Assembly (NCBI GenBank): GCA_964580435.1
Contig: CAZOKP010000001.1
Span: 78,830-142,829, forward strand
Direction of reading: 5' to 3'
Source: CAZKEW01 sp964580435
GTDB taxonomy: Bacteria; Acidobacteriota; Aminicenantia; Aminicenantales; UBA8522
DNA length: 64,000 bases
A program made the position numbers and the translations under genes. How positions within the stretch are numbered: position 1 is the first letter of the stretch; every line of letters begins with the position of its first letter. A model generated the notes under the pieces. The model had not been told where the DNA came from. It ran no database searches and saw only the letters and a list, made by a program, of their open reading frames with translations. Below, one piece after another: positions 26,029-34,251 of the stretch.

Positions 26029-28062
26029 TTATCTTTCTGCCGTCCCGTTAGCCGCTTCTTTCCGCGGCAATAAAGAAAGGTAATTTTCCAGGGCCTTTCT
26101 TTCCTTCGCCGGCATCTCTTTGAATTTTATCCCCGTATGATACTGAGGCGATTCTTCGCTGGCTTTCTGCGAATAGACGATATCGCCCTTGAAGGGAGTG
26201 GCTTTGTTCTCCAGGATGAGGAAAAGGTCGATGCTCTTCGCCAGCGGCAGCTTCGTGTCGGAGAAGATCCTGACCCCGCCCAGGCTCAGGTTGACCGTCT
26301 TGGTTACCCTGAAATGGCCGTTCTCCCCGTAAAGGAGAAGAGTGGAGACGTAGAGTCTCTCGAATTTTCTTCTTTCTTCAAAGAATTCTTCTCTATAGGG
26401 CTTGATCACGGCGGCTTTTCTGTCCCTGTCTTGAAGGTCGCGGTGGTAGGCGCAGACCTTGTTCTTGGTCGTGTCCCGTTCTTCGTCGGTCAGAGGCCGG
26501 GCATTGGTGAATCTTTTTCCCTTGGCTTCGGCCAAGGCCATATCGGCTTCGTTGGCGATCTTCTTTAATTCGTATCTGCTGATGGCCGCGAGGAAGCCCT
26601 CTTTTTTCGGGAGAAGCGTCACCCCAAAGCTCATCGTCAGGTTGTTCCGGGGCTGGGCTTCTTCGTTTTCAAAATACGTCTCCTCGACGTTTTTCCTGAT
26701 CCTTTCGGTGAGGATACAGGCCTCTTCGAGGCTGTTCACCCCGGTCAGGAAGAAGAGAAACTCCTCGCCCCCGTAGCGGCAGAGCAGGTCGTCTTCGCGG
26801 ATAGAGGACTTGAGCACGGCGGCCAGCTGTCTGAGCAGCTTGTTCCCGGCTTCATGGCCCATCCGGTCGTTATAGTTTTTGAACCAGTCCACGTCCCCCA
26901 TGACCACGGCATAGGAGCCAGTCTCCTGGCGTCTCTTGCTCTGGGTGCTTATTTTTTGGATGACCTTCTCGAAGAAGGCGTCGGGCCGCAGCAGCCCTGT
27001 CAGAGCGTCATGCTGGATCAAGTTCAGCTTGGTCATGGCCAGGGAAATGTGCTCCGAGAGCCCGCGCAACGTTTGCTGGTCCTCTCTGGTAAACCCGTAC
27101 TGGCTCAGCTCGCCCTTGTTGAGCCTGTTGTAGACTTCCAGCACTCCGATGACTTCCTTCTCGTGCATGATCGGAACGCAGAGGATGCTGCGCAGTGGAT
27201 TTTTCAAATGCTCGATGTATCTTTTGGACAGTCTCTTTTCGGATTCGAAATGGGCAATATTGATCTCTTCACGCTGGCGAACCGTCTGCGCCGCGAAATC
27301 CTGAGAGTCGAGAAGAGCGATGTACTTGGAGAATTCCGGATGAGAGAGAAAAGCATCGTCCCAGACGAGGGGCTTCAGATATTTTCCCAGCGTCTCGTTT
27401 TCATCCAGGATGTAGAAGGTGATGCCGCTCGCCTGGACCAGCTCCTTGATGTCGGTGACGGTGTCGAGGAGGCTGCTGACGTCGTTGGCTATATAGATCT
27501 TGCGCAGGATATCCTCGATTTTTTGCTTTCTTCGCTGGGACCAGAGATAGCGGACCTGGAGGGCGACACGTCTCTCCAGTTCTTTGACCACGTTATCGTT
27601 GATAAAGTTTTTGATCTCCTTGATCTCGGAATAGACCTCTTTGATCTTCTCTTCGCTGAGCTTTTGGGAAGCGATCCTTTCGAGCTCATACTTGAGCCGG
27701 GAATACTCGGCGGCTATCTTGACCGCGCGGAGGAAGCCCTCCTTGTCCTGGTCGGTGGAGGGGACGGGCGCGAAGTCGATGAAGTAGTCCGCGGGCCAGC
27801 CTTTGATGATTTCCCTTGCCGCAGCTTCGCTTTCTCCCGTGATAAGAAGGCTCGTTTTTGGGCTCAGGGATTCTTTCAAGCGGGAGGAATCGGCCAGCGA
27901 CTGCTCGACAATAAGAACATTCAGCGGGGCGCCGGCGGCGAGAGATGCCGCCTCCTCGGGAAATTGCGAGGTCTCGACCGGGCCGATCTCCTGGACGAGG
28001 CTGGAAAGGAAAGCGATTTGCTCGGAATTCTTGTTGAGGAGGAGAATTTTTTCGTCACCCAT
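26029..28062 (-). CDS. GAF-GGDEF-PilZ diguanylate cyclase/receptor protein
   Basis: This 677-residue signalling protein carries both synthesis and binding of cyclic-di-GMP. The N-terminal 110 residues look receiver-like. A coiled coil (about 110-180) and a GAF domain (about 190-350) follow. The GGDEF domain has active-site GGEEF at 431-435 and a complete inhibitory site REDD at 422-425, exactly five residues upstream. The C-terminal PilZ domain has RKFER (565-569) and NLSLGG (from 591), matching the RxxxR and [DN]xSxxG ligand motifs. An active, product-inhibited enzyme with an output domain is therefore likely. It converges on the coiled-coil gene. Confidence 0.9.
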   Translation of the reverse strand: MGDEKILLLNKNSEQIAFLSSLVQEIGPVETSQFPEEAASLAAGAPLNVLIVEQSLADSSRLKESLSPKTSLLITGESEAAAREIIKGWPADYFIDFAPVPSTDQDKEGFLRAVKIAAEYSRLKYELERIASQKLSEEKIKEVYSEIKEIKNFINDNVVKELERRVALQVRYLWSQRRKQKIEDILRKIYIANDVSSLLDTVTDIKELVQASGITFYILDENETLGKYLKPLVWDDAFLSHPEFSKYIALLDSQDFAAQTVRQREEINIAHFESEKRLSKRYIEHLKNPLRSILCVPIMHEKEVIGVLEVYNRLNKGELSQYGFTREDQQTLRGLSEHISLAMTKLNLIQHDALTGLLRPDAFFEKVIQKISTQSKRRQETGSYAVVMGDVDWFKNYNDRMGHEAGNKLLRQLAAVLKSSIREDDLLCRYGGEEFLFFLTGVNSLEEACILTERIRKNVEETYFENEEAQPRNNLTMSFGVTLLPKKEGFLAAISRYELKKIANEADMALAEAKGKRFTNARPLTDEERDTTKNKVCAYHRDLQDRDRKAAVIKPYREEFFEERRKFERLYVSTLLLYGENGHFRVTKTVNLSLGGVRIFSDTKLPLAKSIDLFLILENKATPFKGDIVYSQKASEESPQYHTGIKFKEMPAKERKALENYLSLLPRKEAANGTAER

Positions 28063-28177
28063 AGGTGTAGGTCCGGCTTAGGATTTTAAATCGTTTCTTT
28101 CCTTTCCCTCGACTTTCAAACCTCGGCACTCAATCTCTGATGCGATGAGCGCTTTCCCGATGATTGGCGCCTCTAAA

Positions 28178-28205
28178 TTTATAATAATTTTTTGGTCCTA
28201 GTCAA
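28178..28205 (-). promoter_or_regulatory. candidate sigma70 promoter of the GGDEF-PilZ gene
   Basis: On the minus strand TTGACT (28205-28200), a 16-bp spacer and TATAAA (28183-28178) face the GGDEF-PilZ gene about 115 bp away. It is divergent from the hutU promoter, and the two -35 boxes are about 20 bp apart. Confidence 0.5.
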
Positions 28206-28226
28206 CACTTTTTTTTCAGGGCAGTT

Positions 28227-28254
28227 TTGAGATTCTTGGGGCTTGTGATATATT
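28227..28254 (+). promoter_or_regulatory. candidate extended -10 promoter of hutU
   Basis: TTGAGA (28227-28232), a 16-bp spacer and TATATT (28249-28254) preceded by TGA, i.e. an extended -10. AGGAGGAG follows before the ATG at 28279. Confidence 0.5.
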
Positions 28255-28278
28255 CAAAAAAGTCGCTAGGAGGAGAAC

Positions 28279-29952
28279 ATGGCCGAAGAAAAAAATAAGG
28301 TGCCGCCGGTCATCCGCGCTCCCCGCGGTTCCGAGCTCCAGACCAAGGGCTGGTCCCAGGAAGGGGCCCTGCGCATGCTGATGAACAACCTGGACCCGGA
28401 CGTGGGGGAGAAGCCGCAGGAGCTTATCGTTTACGGAGGAACGGGGAAAGCCGCCCGCAACTGGGATTGTTTCTGGGCTATCGTGGAGAGCCTCAAGACT
28501 CTCGGGAATGACGAGACCCTGGTCGTGCAGTCGGGCAAACCCGTGGCCGTTTTTAAGACTCACGAAGAAGCCCCGCGGGTCCTTATCGCCAACGCCTTAA
28601 TTGTCCCCAAATGGGCGACCTGGGATGAATTCCGGCGCCTTGAGGCCAAGGGATTGACCATGTACGGCCAGATGACGGCCGGAAGCTGGATCTATATCGG
28701 CACCCAGGGCATCCTCCAGGGCACTTATGAAACCCTGGCAGCGGTGGCCAAAAAGCACTTCGGCGGGACACTCAGGGGCAGGCTGGCGCTCTCAGCCGGA
28801 CTCGGGGGAATGGGCGGGGCCCAGCCTTTGGCCGTGACCATGAACGATGGCGTCGCGATCATCGTTGAAGTCGATAAGGCGAGGATCAAAAGGCGCCTCC
28901 AGACAAAGTATGTCGATACCATGGTCGAGAACCTGGATGATGCCCTGAAGCTTGCTCAGACGGCCAAGAAAAAAGGCGAGGCTCTTTCTATCGCCCTGCT
29001 CGGGAATGCCGCCGACATCCTCCCGGAATTTGTCCGACGCGGGATCAGGCCTGATGTCCTGACCGACCAGACGTCGGCTCACGACGAACTCAACGGCTAT
29101 GTTCCTAACGGCATTCCTTACGAAGAAGCGCTCGAGCTGCGCCAAAAAAACCCGCAGGAATACATCAAGAGGGCCTACGAGTCGATGGCCGTCCACGTCA
29201 AAGCCATGCTCGAGCTCCAGAAGCAGGGAGCCAGGGCGTTTGATTATGGGAATAACATCCGAGGCCAAGCCCAGAAAGGCGGAGTGAACAATGCCTTTGA
29301 AATCCCCGGGTTCGTCCAGGAATATATCCGGCCGCTCTTCTGCTACGGCAAAGGGCCCTTTCGCTGGGCGGCCCTTTCCGGGAAGCCCGAGGATATTTAC
29401 GCCACCGATGAAGCGGTCCTCAAGGAATTTCCGGAAGACGGGGCTCTGGAACGATGGATCAAGAAGGCTCAGAAGCAGGTCAAATTCCAGGGGCTCCCCG
29501 CGCGCATCTGCTGGCTGGGATATGGCGAGCGGGCGCGTTTTGGCGCGGTCATCAATGACCTGGTAAAGAAGGGCAAGATCAGCGCGCCGATCGTCATCGG
29601 CCGCGACCATCTGGATGCGGGTTCTGTAGCTTCTCCTAACCGTGAGACGGAAGGCATGAAGGACGGATCGGATGCCATCGCCGATTGGCCGATCCTCAAC
29701 GCCCTGCTGAACGCAGTAAGCGGCGCTTCCTGGATTTCGGTCCACCACGGCGGGGGAGTCGGCATCGGGCTTTCCATCCACGCCGGCATGGTGATCGTCG
29801 CCGACGGCAAGGAATCGACGGCGAAAAGGCTCGAGCGGGTGCTCACCGTCGACCCCGGGCTCGGAGTAGCCCGGCATGCCGACGCCGGCTACGAAGAGGC
29901 GGTCAACTTTGCCAAAGAGAAGAACCTGAAAATTCCGATGCAAAAAAAATAA
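28279..29952 (+). CDS. hutU: urocanate hydratase
   Basis: Urocanase converts urocanate to imidazolonepropionate with tightly bound NAD+ in histidine catabolism. The 557-residue product is full length and matches the family throughout: [66 protein letters not shown], and [14 protein letters not shown]. The start has a strong AGGAGGAG site. No other hut gene (hutH, hutI, ftcD or hutG) lies in the window, so the pathway genes are dispersed or incomplete here. Its 3' spacer carries the palindromic sites of the next operon. Confidence 0.97.
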   Translation: MAEEKNKVPPVIRAPRGSELQTKGWSQEGALRMLMNNLDPDVGEKPQELIVYGGTGKAARNWDCFWAIVESLKTLGNDETLVVQSGKPVAVFKTHEEAPRVLIANALIVPKWATWDEFRRLEAKGLTMYGQMTAGSWIYIGTQGILQGTYETLAAVAKKHFGGTLRGRLALSAGLGGMGGAQPLAVTMNDGVAIIVEVDKARIKRRLQTKYVDTMVENLDDALKLAQTAKKKGEALSIALLGNAADILPEFVRRGIRPDVLTDQTSAHDELNGYVPNGIPYEEALELRQKNPQEYIKRAYESMAVHVKAMLELQKQGARAFDYGNNIRGQAQKGGVNNAFEIPGFVQEYIRPLFCYGKGPFRWAALSGKPEDIYATDEAVLKEFPEDGALERWIKKAQKQVKFQGLPARICWLGYGERARFGAVINDLVKKGKISAPIVIGRDHLDAGSVASPNRETEGMKDGSDAIADWPILNALLNAVSGASWISVHHGGGVGIGLSIHAGMVIVADGKESTAKRLERVLTVDPGLGVARHADAGYEEAVNFAKEKNLKIPMQKK

Positions 29953-29981
29953 TGGCTCCGGGATGAGCTGAGACACAAAAC

Positions 29982-30066
29982 GGCACAGTTTGTGACATTT
30001 TAGCCGGCGCGCATCCGGTTGAAAATAAAGAAGTAACGGGGGGACCGGGGCACAAAATGTGACATT
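29982..30066 (+). promoter_or_regulatory. paired palindromic upstream sites (enhancer-like)
   Basis: GGCACAGTTTGTGACATT (29982-29999) and GGCACAAAATGTGACATT (30049-30066) share the palindrome G-N-CACA-N3-TGTGAC and are 67 bp apart. They lie about 90-170 bp upstream of the -24/-12 promoter, the usual place for binding sites of an NtrC-family activator. The cognate activator is not identified: the sites differ from those near the activator gene at 43269. Confidence 0.65.
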
Positions 30067-30152
30067 CTTGTCGGGAGGCGAATGCCTGCGCCTTGAGGCG
30101 TTTTTAAATTCTTAATTATCAATAAGTTAGCTTTTCCGGCCGGCTCCTGTCC

Positions 30153-30168
30153 TGGCACAGAATTTGCT
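30153..30168 (+). promoter_or_regulatory. sigma54 (-24/-12) promoter
   Basis: CTGGCACAGAATTTGCTA contains TGGCAC and TTGCT with exactly 10 bp between the invariant GG (30154-30155) and GC (30166-30167), an essentially perfect sigma54 site. The predicted transcript start, near 30179, is just before AAAGGAGG and the ATG at 30195. Confidence 0.8.
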
Positions 30169-30194
30169 AAAACATCGGGCGAAAGGAGGTTCCC

Positions 30195-30410
30195 ATGAAA
30201 AGAGCCATTGCTTTGACGCTGGCCGTCGTCTTTTTCCTCGGCGCTTTTTTGTGGTTTCCCCGGGCTTCCTGCGCCCACTCCGGTCATTGCTTTAATGATT
30301 GGGAAGTCTGCAGGCAACGCGCTTTTGGCAGCGACGAGGGCGTTCTTAGGACAACGCTCCTGCTGACGGTTTGTGACATTGCTTGGGGAAAGTGCCAGCT
30401 GCTTGATTGA
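30195..30410 (+). CDS. small secreted cysteine-rich peptide (71 residues)
   Basis: The product begins MKRAIALTLAVVFFLGAF, a clear signal peptide, and the exported part would be about 45 residues with cysteines at 26, 32, 39, 60 and 67. AAAGGAGG lies 5 bp before the ATG. It is the first gene behind a sigma54 promoter, and a stable hairpin separates it from a propeller/thioredoxin/ABC-exporter operon. This is how precursor-peptide genes are often arranged. No known peptide family is recognised, so a signalling, antimicrobial or structural role is open. The small size and the strong ribosome site argue for high expression. Confidence 0.7.
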   Translation: MKRAIALTLAVVFFLGAFLWFPRASCAHSGHCFNDWEVCRQRAFGSDEGVLRTTLLLTVCDIAWGKCQLLD

Positions 30411-30501
30411 GAATTCTTTTGGCTCAGGGGTTCCTCTGCTCTGAGCAAGGGGGCAGGGGAGCCCCTCTCTCTTAGCAGCCGGCAAAAAAATTCGAGTACA
30501 G

Positions 30502-30530
30502 AAAAATTCGGTATGTGTCCCCGAATTTTT
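30502..30530 (+). terminator. attenuator-like hairpin between peptide and propeller genes
   Basis: AAAAATTCGG (30502-30511) pairs perfectly with CCGAATTTTT (30521-30530) around a 9-base loop, so the 3' arm ends in a T-run. It could partly terminate transcription after the peptide gene. The arm also matches the REP-like arm at 18758-18822. Confidence 0.55.
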
Positions 30531-30555
30531 CCTGGAATTTTTCTTTGAGGTTTTG

Positions 30556-31542
30556 ATGAAAATAAAGAGACTGTTGGTCCTGTCATTTTTGGCTTTTTCT
30601 TCTTTCTCTTTTTCTTCTAAAAAAGCAACTCGCCCGGTCCATTATGCTGCCAGAGAGGTCAAACCTGCAGCCGAGAACACAGATTCACTCTATTTTTCCC
30701 GGCCTTCCGCCATCGTTTACGATGAGAAGAACCTTTTTGTCCTGGATTCTGAAGACGAGGAAATCAAAGTTTTTTCGAAAGCCGGAGGTTTTTTGTATGC
30801 CATCGGGAAAAAAGGCCAGGGGCCTGGAGAGTTCCAGATGCCCGGCGATATGGATGTCCTGGGCGAGAAGATTTTTGTCGCCGATGGCGCCAATCGAAGA
30901 GTCCAGGTCCTCGATAAGAAAGGCGCCTATCTCGGGAGTTTCAAGGTCCCGTTCTGGCCGCAAGGGATTCTGGCGCTGGAAACTGAGAAAATCCTCCTAT
31001 GGAGCTTACCTTCCGGGTTTTCGAGCAAAGAGAGAGTCCTTCACTGCTTCAATTCCAGGGGAGGGCTCGTCTGGGAGGCCATGGATTCCTATTTTTCGGG
31101 GGATTCCGTTTATGACATAATGCGGAATCGCGCCTTCCTCAGAAAAGCGACGAAAGGAGACTTCTTTTTTATTCGCAGCGCGGATGACCGGGTTGTCCGC
31201 CGGATAAATAAAGATGGGGCCCTCGTCAAAGAGATTGAAGTCAGCAAGGCCTATCCTCTGAAACAAATCGTCCTGCCGCTACGAGGTGGCCGGAAGAAAA
31301 TTCTGCCGGGTTTTTGCTGGAACTGCGCTGTGACTGACGGGAAAATCTATCTTTTAATCCCGCAATTCACGGCGGAGAAAGACCTGGGTCCCGGAAAGCG
31401 GATCGCCGTCATTGGCGAAGCCGGTGATATCGAGGCCTTCATCGATTGCCCTTTGGAGTTGACCAGGATTGCCGTGGAGGGCGAAAGGATCTATGGGCTG
31501 GACAGCGAAGCCCGGCTCCGCTTTTTTGAGGTGAAAAAATGA
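30556..31542 (+). CDS. 6-bladed beta-propeller protein (NHL-like), exported
   Basis: This 328-residue product starts at the ATG at 30556, where GAGG is correctly spaced. It has an N-terminal signal-like segment (MKIKRLLVLSFLAFSSFSFS). The blades carry repeated motifs of the 6-bladed propeller family: FSRPSAIVYDEKNLFVLDSE, VFSKAGGFLYAIGKKGQGPGEF, GDMDVLGEKIFVADGANRRVQVLD and VEGERIYGLDSEARL. Such propellers bind partners rather than catalyse. In several phyla they occur beside small secreted peptides and transporters. Its stop overlaps the thioredoxin-fold gene (ATGA), so the operon is tightly coupled. Confidence 0.82.
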   Translation: MKIKRLLVLSFLAFSSFSFSSKKATRPVHYAAREVKPAAENTDSLYFSRPSAIVYDEKNLFVLDSEDEEIKVFSKAGGFLYAIGKKGQGPGEFQMPGDMDVLGEKIFVADGANRRVQVLDKKGAYLGSFKVPFWPQGILALETEKILLWSLPSGFSSKERVLHCFNSRGGLVWEAMDSYFSGDSVYDIMRNRAFLRKATKGDFFFIRSADDRVVRRINKDGALVKEIEVSKAYPLKQIVLPLRGGRKKILPGFCWNCAVTDGKIYLLIPQFTAEKDLGPGKRIAVIGEAGDIEAFIDCPLELTRIAVEGERIYGLDSEARLRFFEVKK

Positions 31543-32015
31543 GAAAGAAGACCTCCGTCGGCGTCTTTCTTTTTATGAGCCTTTGCTGCGTCCTCTGGGG
31601 AGGTGTTCTTTTTGGCGGCGAGAGAGACAGGATTCATTTCTCCCTGGCCGAGGCGGTCAAGCGGCCGGATGGACCGCTCCTTCTCGTGTTCTTTTCCCTG
31701 GATTGCCATGTCTGTTGGGAGGACCTGATCGAGATGAAATACTTCATCGAAAAGAATAGTGTTCCCATAGAATTCATAGGGATTTCAAAGGACGCCCCCG
31801 CTGAGCTTGAGGAGTTCCTGGACAAATATTCTTTTTCCTACCCCGTTGTCTGCGACCGGCGAAAAGAACTTTACCGCAGGTTCAAAATCAAGCTCGAGCC
31901 GGTGATCGTTATACTCAAGAACGATACCGTCCTTTATCAGGACAACGTTTACGAGGATTTTTCTGTCAGGAGAGAAAAAGTCAAAAGATGTCTTCTCGAG
32001 ATCGCCTCAAAATAG
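31539..32015 (+). CDS. exported thioredoxin-fold protein (CHVC)
   Basis: This 158-residue protein has a signal peptide (residues 5-26) and a thioredoxin/TlpA-like fold: LLLVFFSLDCHVCWEDL with redox pair C56-x-x-C59, ISKDAPAELEEFLDKYSFSYPVVCD, and LEPVIVILKNDTVLY around the cis-Pro loop. It is expected to exchange thiols outside the cytoplasm. Because the operon begins with a peptide rich in cysteine, disulfide formation or reduction in that peptide is a sensible hypothesis. It overlaps both neighbours, by 4 bp upstream and 28 bp downstream. Confidence 0.82.
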   Translation: MRKKTSVGVFLFMSLCCVLWGGVLFGGERDRIHFSLAEAVKRPDGPLLLVFFSLDCHVCWEDLIEMKYFIEKNSVPIEFIGISKDAPAELEEFLDKYSFSYPVVCDRRKELYRRFKIKLEPVIVILKNDTVLYQDNVYEDFSVRREKVKRCLLEIASK

Positions 32016-32725
32016 CCTTCTTCATCACCTGGAAGAAAGTCCTTGCGGCGAAGATAAACGCGTTTCTTTTTTTGGGTTTTATGATTCTCCTCGGCTATAT
32101 CTGGCAGAAAGACTCTTTCTCGCTTTCTCTGAAGGCATTCCTTTATTTTTTTCCGTATCTTTTCCTTTTCCTCTCCCAGGACATGGTCAAGGACGAGGTT
32201 GATTCCGGCTCCTTGGAAAACGTTCTTTTTCTCTACGGGAATTTCAGGGGCTACCTGCTGGCGAAAAGCCTTTTCCTGGCCCTTCTGGCCCTTTCTTGCT
32301 CCAGTGTCATTTTTATAGCCTTTGCTGTTTTCGGGTTTATTACGAAGCAGTTCCTGGCCATCTATTTTTTGCAGTTTCTCGCCGGAATCGTTGCCGGAAT
32401 ATACTATCTGTCTCTTGGCGGACTTCTGAGCTTCTCCTTCAGAGGAGGTTCTAATGTGCTCATCGTCATCCTGGGACAGGTCTTCCTTTTTATCGGCCTT
32501 CTTCTCTCGGCGAGGCAAAAATCAGGGTTCATGGATGCGCTTGATGGGGCTTCCTTTCCCGATCTCTCTTCGAGGCTCAAATTCCTAGTTTTGGCTGCTA
32601 TCTTCCCTCAAGTCGTAGTGGCGAAAAGATTCATTGTTTATGGGCTGGGAATAGCCCTGCTCGGCCTTTTCTTCTTGATTCTCGAGAGAGCCAGGATTCG
32701 AAACCTCGAGCTGGACAGAAAATGA
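31988..32725 (+). CDS. ABC-2 type transporter permease
   Basis: This 245-residue integral membrane protein has six hydrophobic segments: residues about 25-45, 55-70, 95-120, 125-150, 155-175 and 215-240. The layout MVKDEVDSGSLENVLFLYGN after the second helix matches the ABC-2 permease family (DKEKGTLE-type loop). It should form the membrane part of the exporter with the ATPase encoded next, whose start overlaps its stop (ATGA). Its place behind a small secreted peptide suggests peptide export or self-protection. The substrate is not shown. Confidence 0.82.
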   Translation: MSSRDRLKIAFFITWKKVLAAKINAFLFLGFMILLGYIWQKDSFSLSLKAFLYFFPYLFLFLSQDMVKDEVDSGSLENVLFLYGNFRGYLLAKSLFLALLALSCSSVIFIAFAVFGFITKQFLAIYFLQFLAGIVAGIYYLSLGGLLSFSFRGGSNVLIVILGQVFLFIGLLLSARQKSGFMDALDGASFPDLSSRLKFLVLAAIFPQVVVAKRFIVYGLGIALLGLFFLILERARIRNLELDRK

Positions 32726-33576
32726 GTGATTTTGTCCTTCGAACCTGGAACCTCTCCAAGAAATTCGGCCGGGTCGAAGCTGTTAGGAACGCCGCTTTTT
32801 CCCTATCCAAAAACAAGGTCACGGCATTCTTGGGAGTGAACGGCGCCGGGAAGACCACGACTCTCAAGCTGATCCTGGGATTCCTGCGTCCCGATTCCGG
32901 CAGCGTGGAGATGAACACGTTTCGGGTCGGCTATGTCCCTGAGCGCCCGATATTTTTCAGCCGGCTCAAAGGAAAGGAAATTCTTGCCGCGACGGCCCGG
33001 ATGAACGGGATCGGCAGGCCGGACTTGCCCGAGAAAATTAGGAAATTGAGTGATAAAATATCCTTTGACCCAGGACTCCTCGACCGGAGAGTCCAGACCT
33101 ATTCTTTGGGCAATCAAAAGAAATTTTCCTATGTTCAGAGTCTGCTGATATCCCCGGAACTCCTTGTTGTTGATGAGCCTTTCACGGCCCTTGATCCTCC
33201 TTCGATCAAAAGCGCGCGCGAGCTATTTTTTGAGCTGAAGAGGGGAGGGGGGACGGTTTTCCTGAGTTCTCATCTTGTATCTGAGGTGGAAAAAATCTGC
33301 GACGAATTCATTATCATCAGCCGGGGAAATATCATCGTCCAGGAAGACCTGAGCCGTCTTCAAAATGAGCATGTTTTTGTCCGGCTCACAAAGCCTCTCC
33401 CGGACAAAGACAAGCTGAGCGCTTTATCTCCATGGGTCAGAGAAGAAAATGACGCTTTTATCATGCTTATAGAAAAAAGACGGCTGGACTCTCTGCCTTA
33501 TTATATGGGGGCGAGCGGGCTTGGCGCGCCCGAAAAGCCAGACCTCGAAAAAATTTTCCTGTTTTTCATCCTCTAG
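32722..33576 (+). CDS. ABC transporter ATP-binding protein
   Basis: This 284-residue ATPase has Walker A GVNGAGKT (38-45), a signature region reading TYSLGNQKKFSYVQSLL in place of LSGGQ, Walker B LLVVDEPF, D-loop ALDPPS and H-loop SSHL. The N-terminal RTWNLSKKFGRVEAVRN is typical of ABC-2 exporters. It energises the permease of the preceding gene. It is the last gene of the sigma54-driven operon; no terminator is obvious after it. The following 675 bp hold two copies of a hairpin element rather than genes. Confidence 0.9.
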   Translation: MSDFVLRTWNLSKKFGRVEAVRNAAFSLSKNKVTAFLGVNGAGKTTTLKLILGFLRPDSGSVEMNTFRVGYVPERPIFFSRLKGKEILAATARMNGIGRPDLPEKIRKLSDKISFDPGLLDRRVQTYSLGNQKKFSYVQSLLISPELLVVDEPFTALDPPSIKSARELFFELKRGGGTVFLSSHLVSEVEKICDEFIIISRGNIIVQEDLSRLQNEHVFVRLTKPLPDKDKLSALSPWVREENDAFIMLIEKRRLDSLPYYMGASGLGAPEKPDLEKIFLFFIL

Positions 33577-33710
33577 CCTTTTTCCTGGAAAGCAAATCTG
33601 TTTTCTTGCTAAAAGGGTCTTGAAAAGGGCCTTGCTCCCCGCTCCGATCGGCGGCCTGAATGGGCTCAGAGTGTGGGCTCGAAGGCACGCGAATTTGCTC
33701 CCAGCGAGGC

Positions 33711-33837
33711 GTGGGTCCTGTCACGGTGCGTCCCCCTCCGTTCTCGCTTAAGACCCTCCCACCCACCACCATTCGCTCGCCCGTAGGGGGACTCGCACCG
33801 TGCCACCCACGGTTTGATGTTTGCTGATCATATGGCC
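33711..33837 (+). repeat. intergenic hairpin element, copy A
   Basis: Three nested stems: GTGGGT (33711-33716) with ACCCAC (33805-33810); CACGGTGCG (33722-33730) with CGCACCGTG (33794-33802), perfect; and TCCCCCT (33731-33737) with AGGGGGA (33785-33791). The strand between the first two stems is CCTGT, and GCCACCCA lies on the return strand, as in copies B and C. A partly conserved tail ending in GGCC follows. The 33577-33710 stretch shows nothing recognisable. Confidence 0.65.
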
Positions 33838-34038
33838 TTCTTCACCCACACACCTCGCCCTATTCGAAGGTAATTATACTGAGGCCTGCGGCTACCCTCG
33901 TAAGACAGGCCTTCAGGCTGATCTCCGTGTCATGGTCGCCGCAGCCCTTCTCAAGACCTTTTATTATGGAGGCGCGTATTTTGCCGTTTGCCGGAAGCAT
34001 TTCCAATTCCGTGATAGTCCTGCGCTGATAGAAGGTGA

Positions 34039-34157
34039 GGGTGGCGTGGTTCGGGGGCCCCCCGCCGCCCCGAGCGTTTGATGCCCCGGTCTTTGGCTCT
34101 GGAAACAACTTGATTGACCGCGAGGGCACCCGGGGTGAACCGCGACAGGCCCCACCC
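34039..34157 (-). repeat. intergenic hairpin element, copy B
   Basis: On the minus strand the copy reads GGGTGG...CCTGTCGCGGTTC...GAACCACGCCACCC. The outer stem GGGTGG/CCACCC and the second stem GCGGTTC/GAAC-CACGC replace the bases of copies A and C while keeping pairing. Its loop shares CTCGCGG and GGCATCAAACGCTC with copy C. It faces copy A tail to tail, so 33711-34157 is one large imperfect inverted repeat, just upstream of gltX. Confidence 0.6.
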
Positions 34158-34251
34158 CCATCACGGAAATAGCGATGCAATCCCGTTTGCCGCGCTGTTT
34201 GACCCGTCTGCCTGCCTGTGATATTTTAATGCGGTAATAAGTAAAGCCAGG

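Noticed and set aside
26854..28089. A 411-codon open frame on the plus strand
   Set aside because: It is fully antisense to the GAF-GGDEF-PilZ gene, whose domains are unmistakable. The plus-strand product has no recognisable motif and comes from GC-biased codons.
28792..29976. A 394-codon open frame on the minus strand
   Set aside because: It is antisense to urocanate hydratase, which is conserved along its whole length; no ribosome site or motif supports it.
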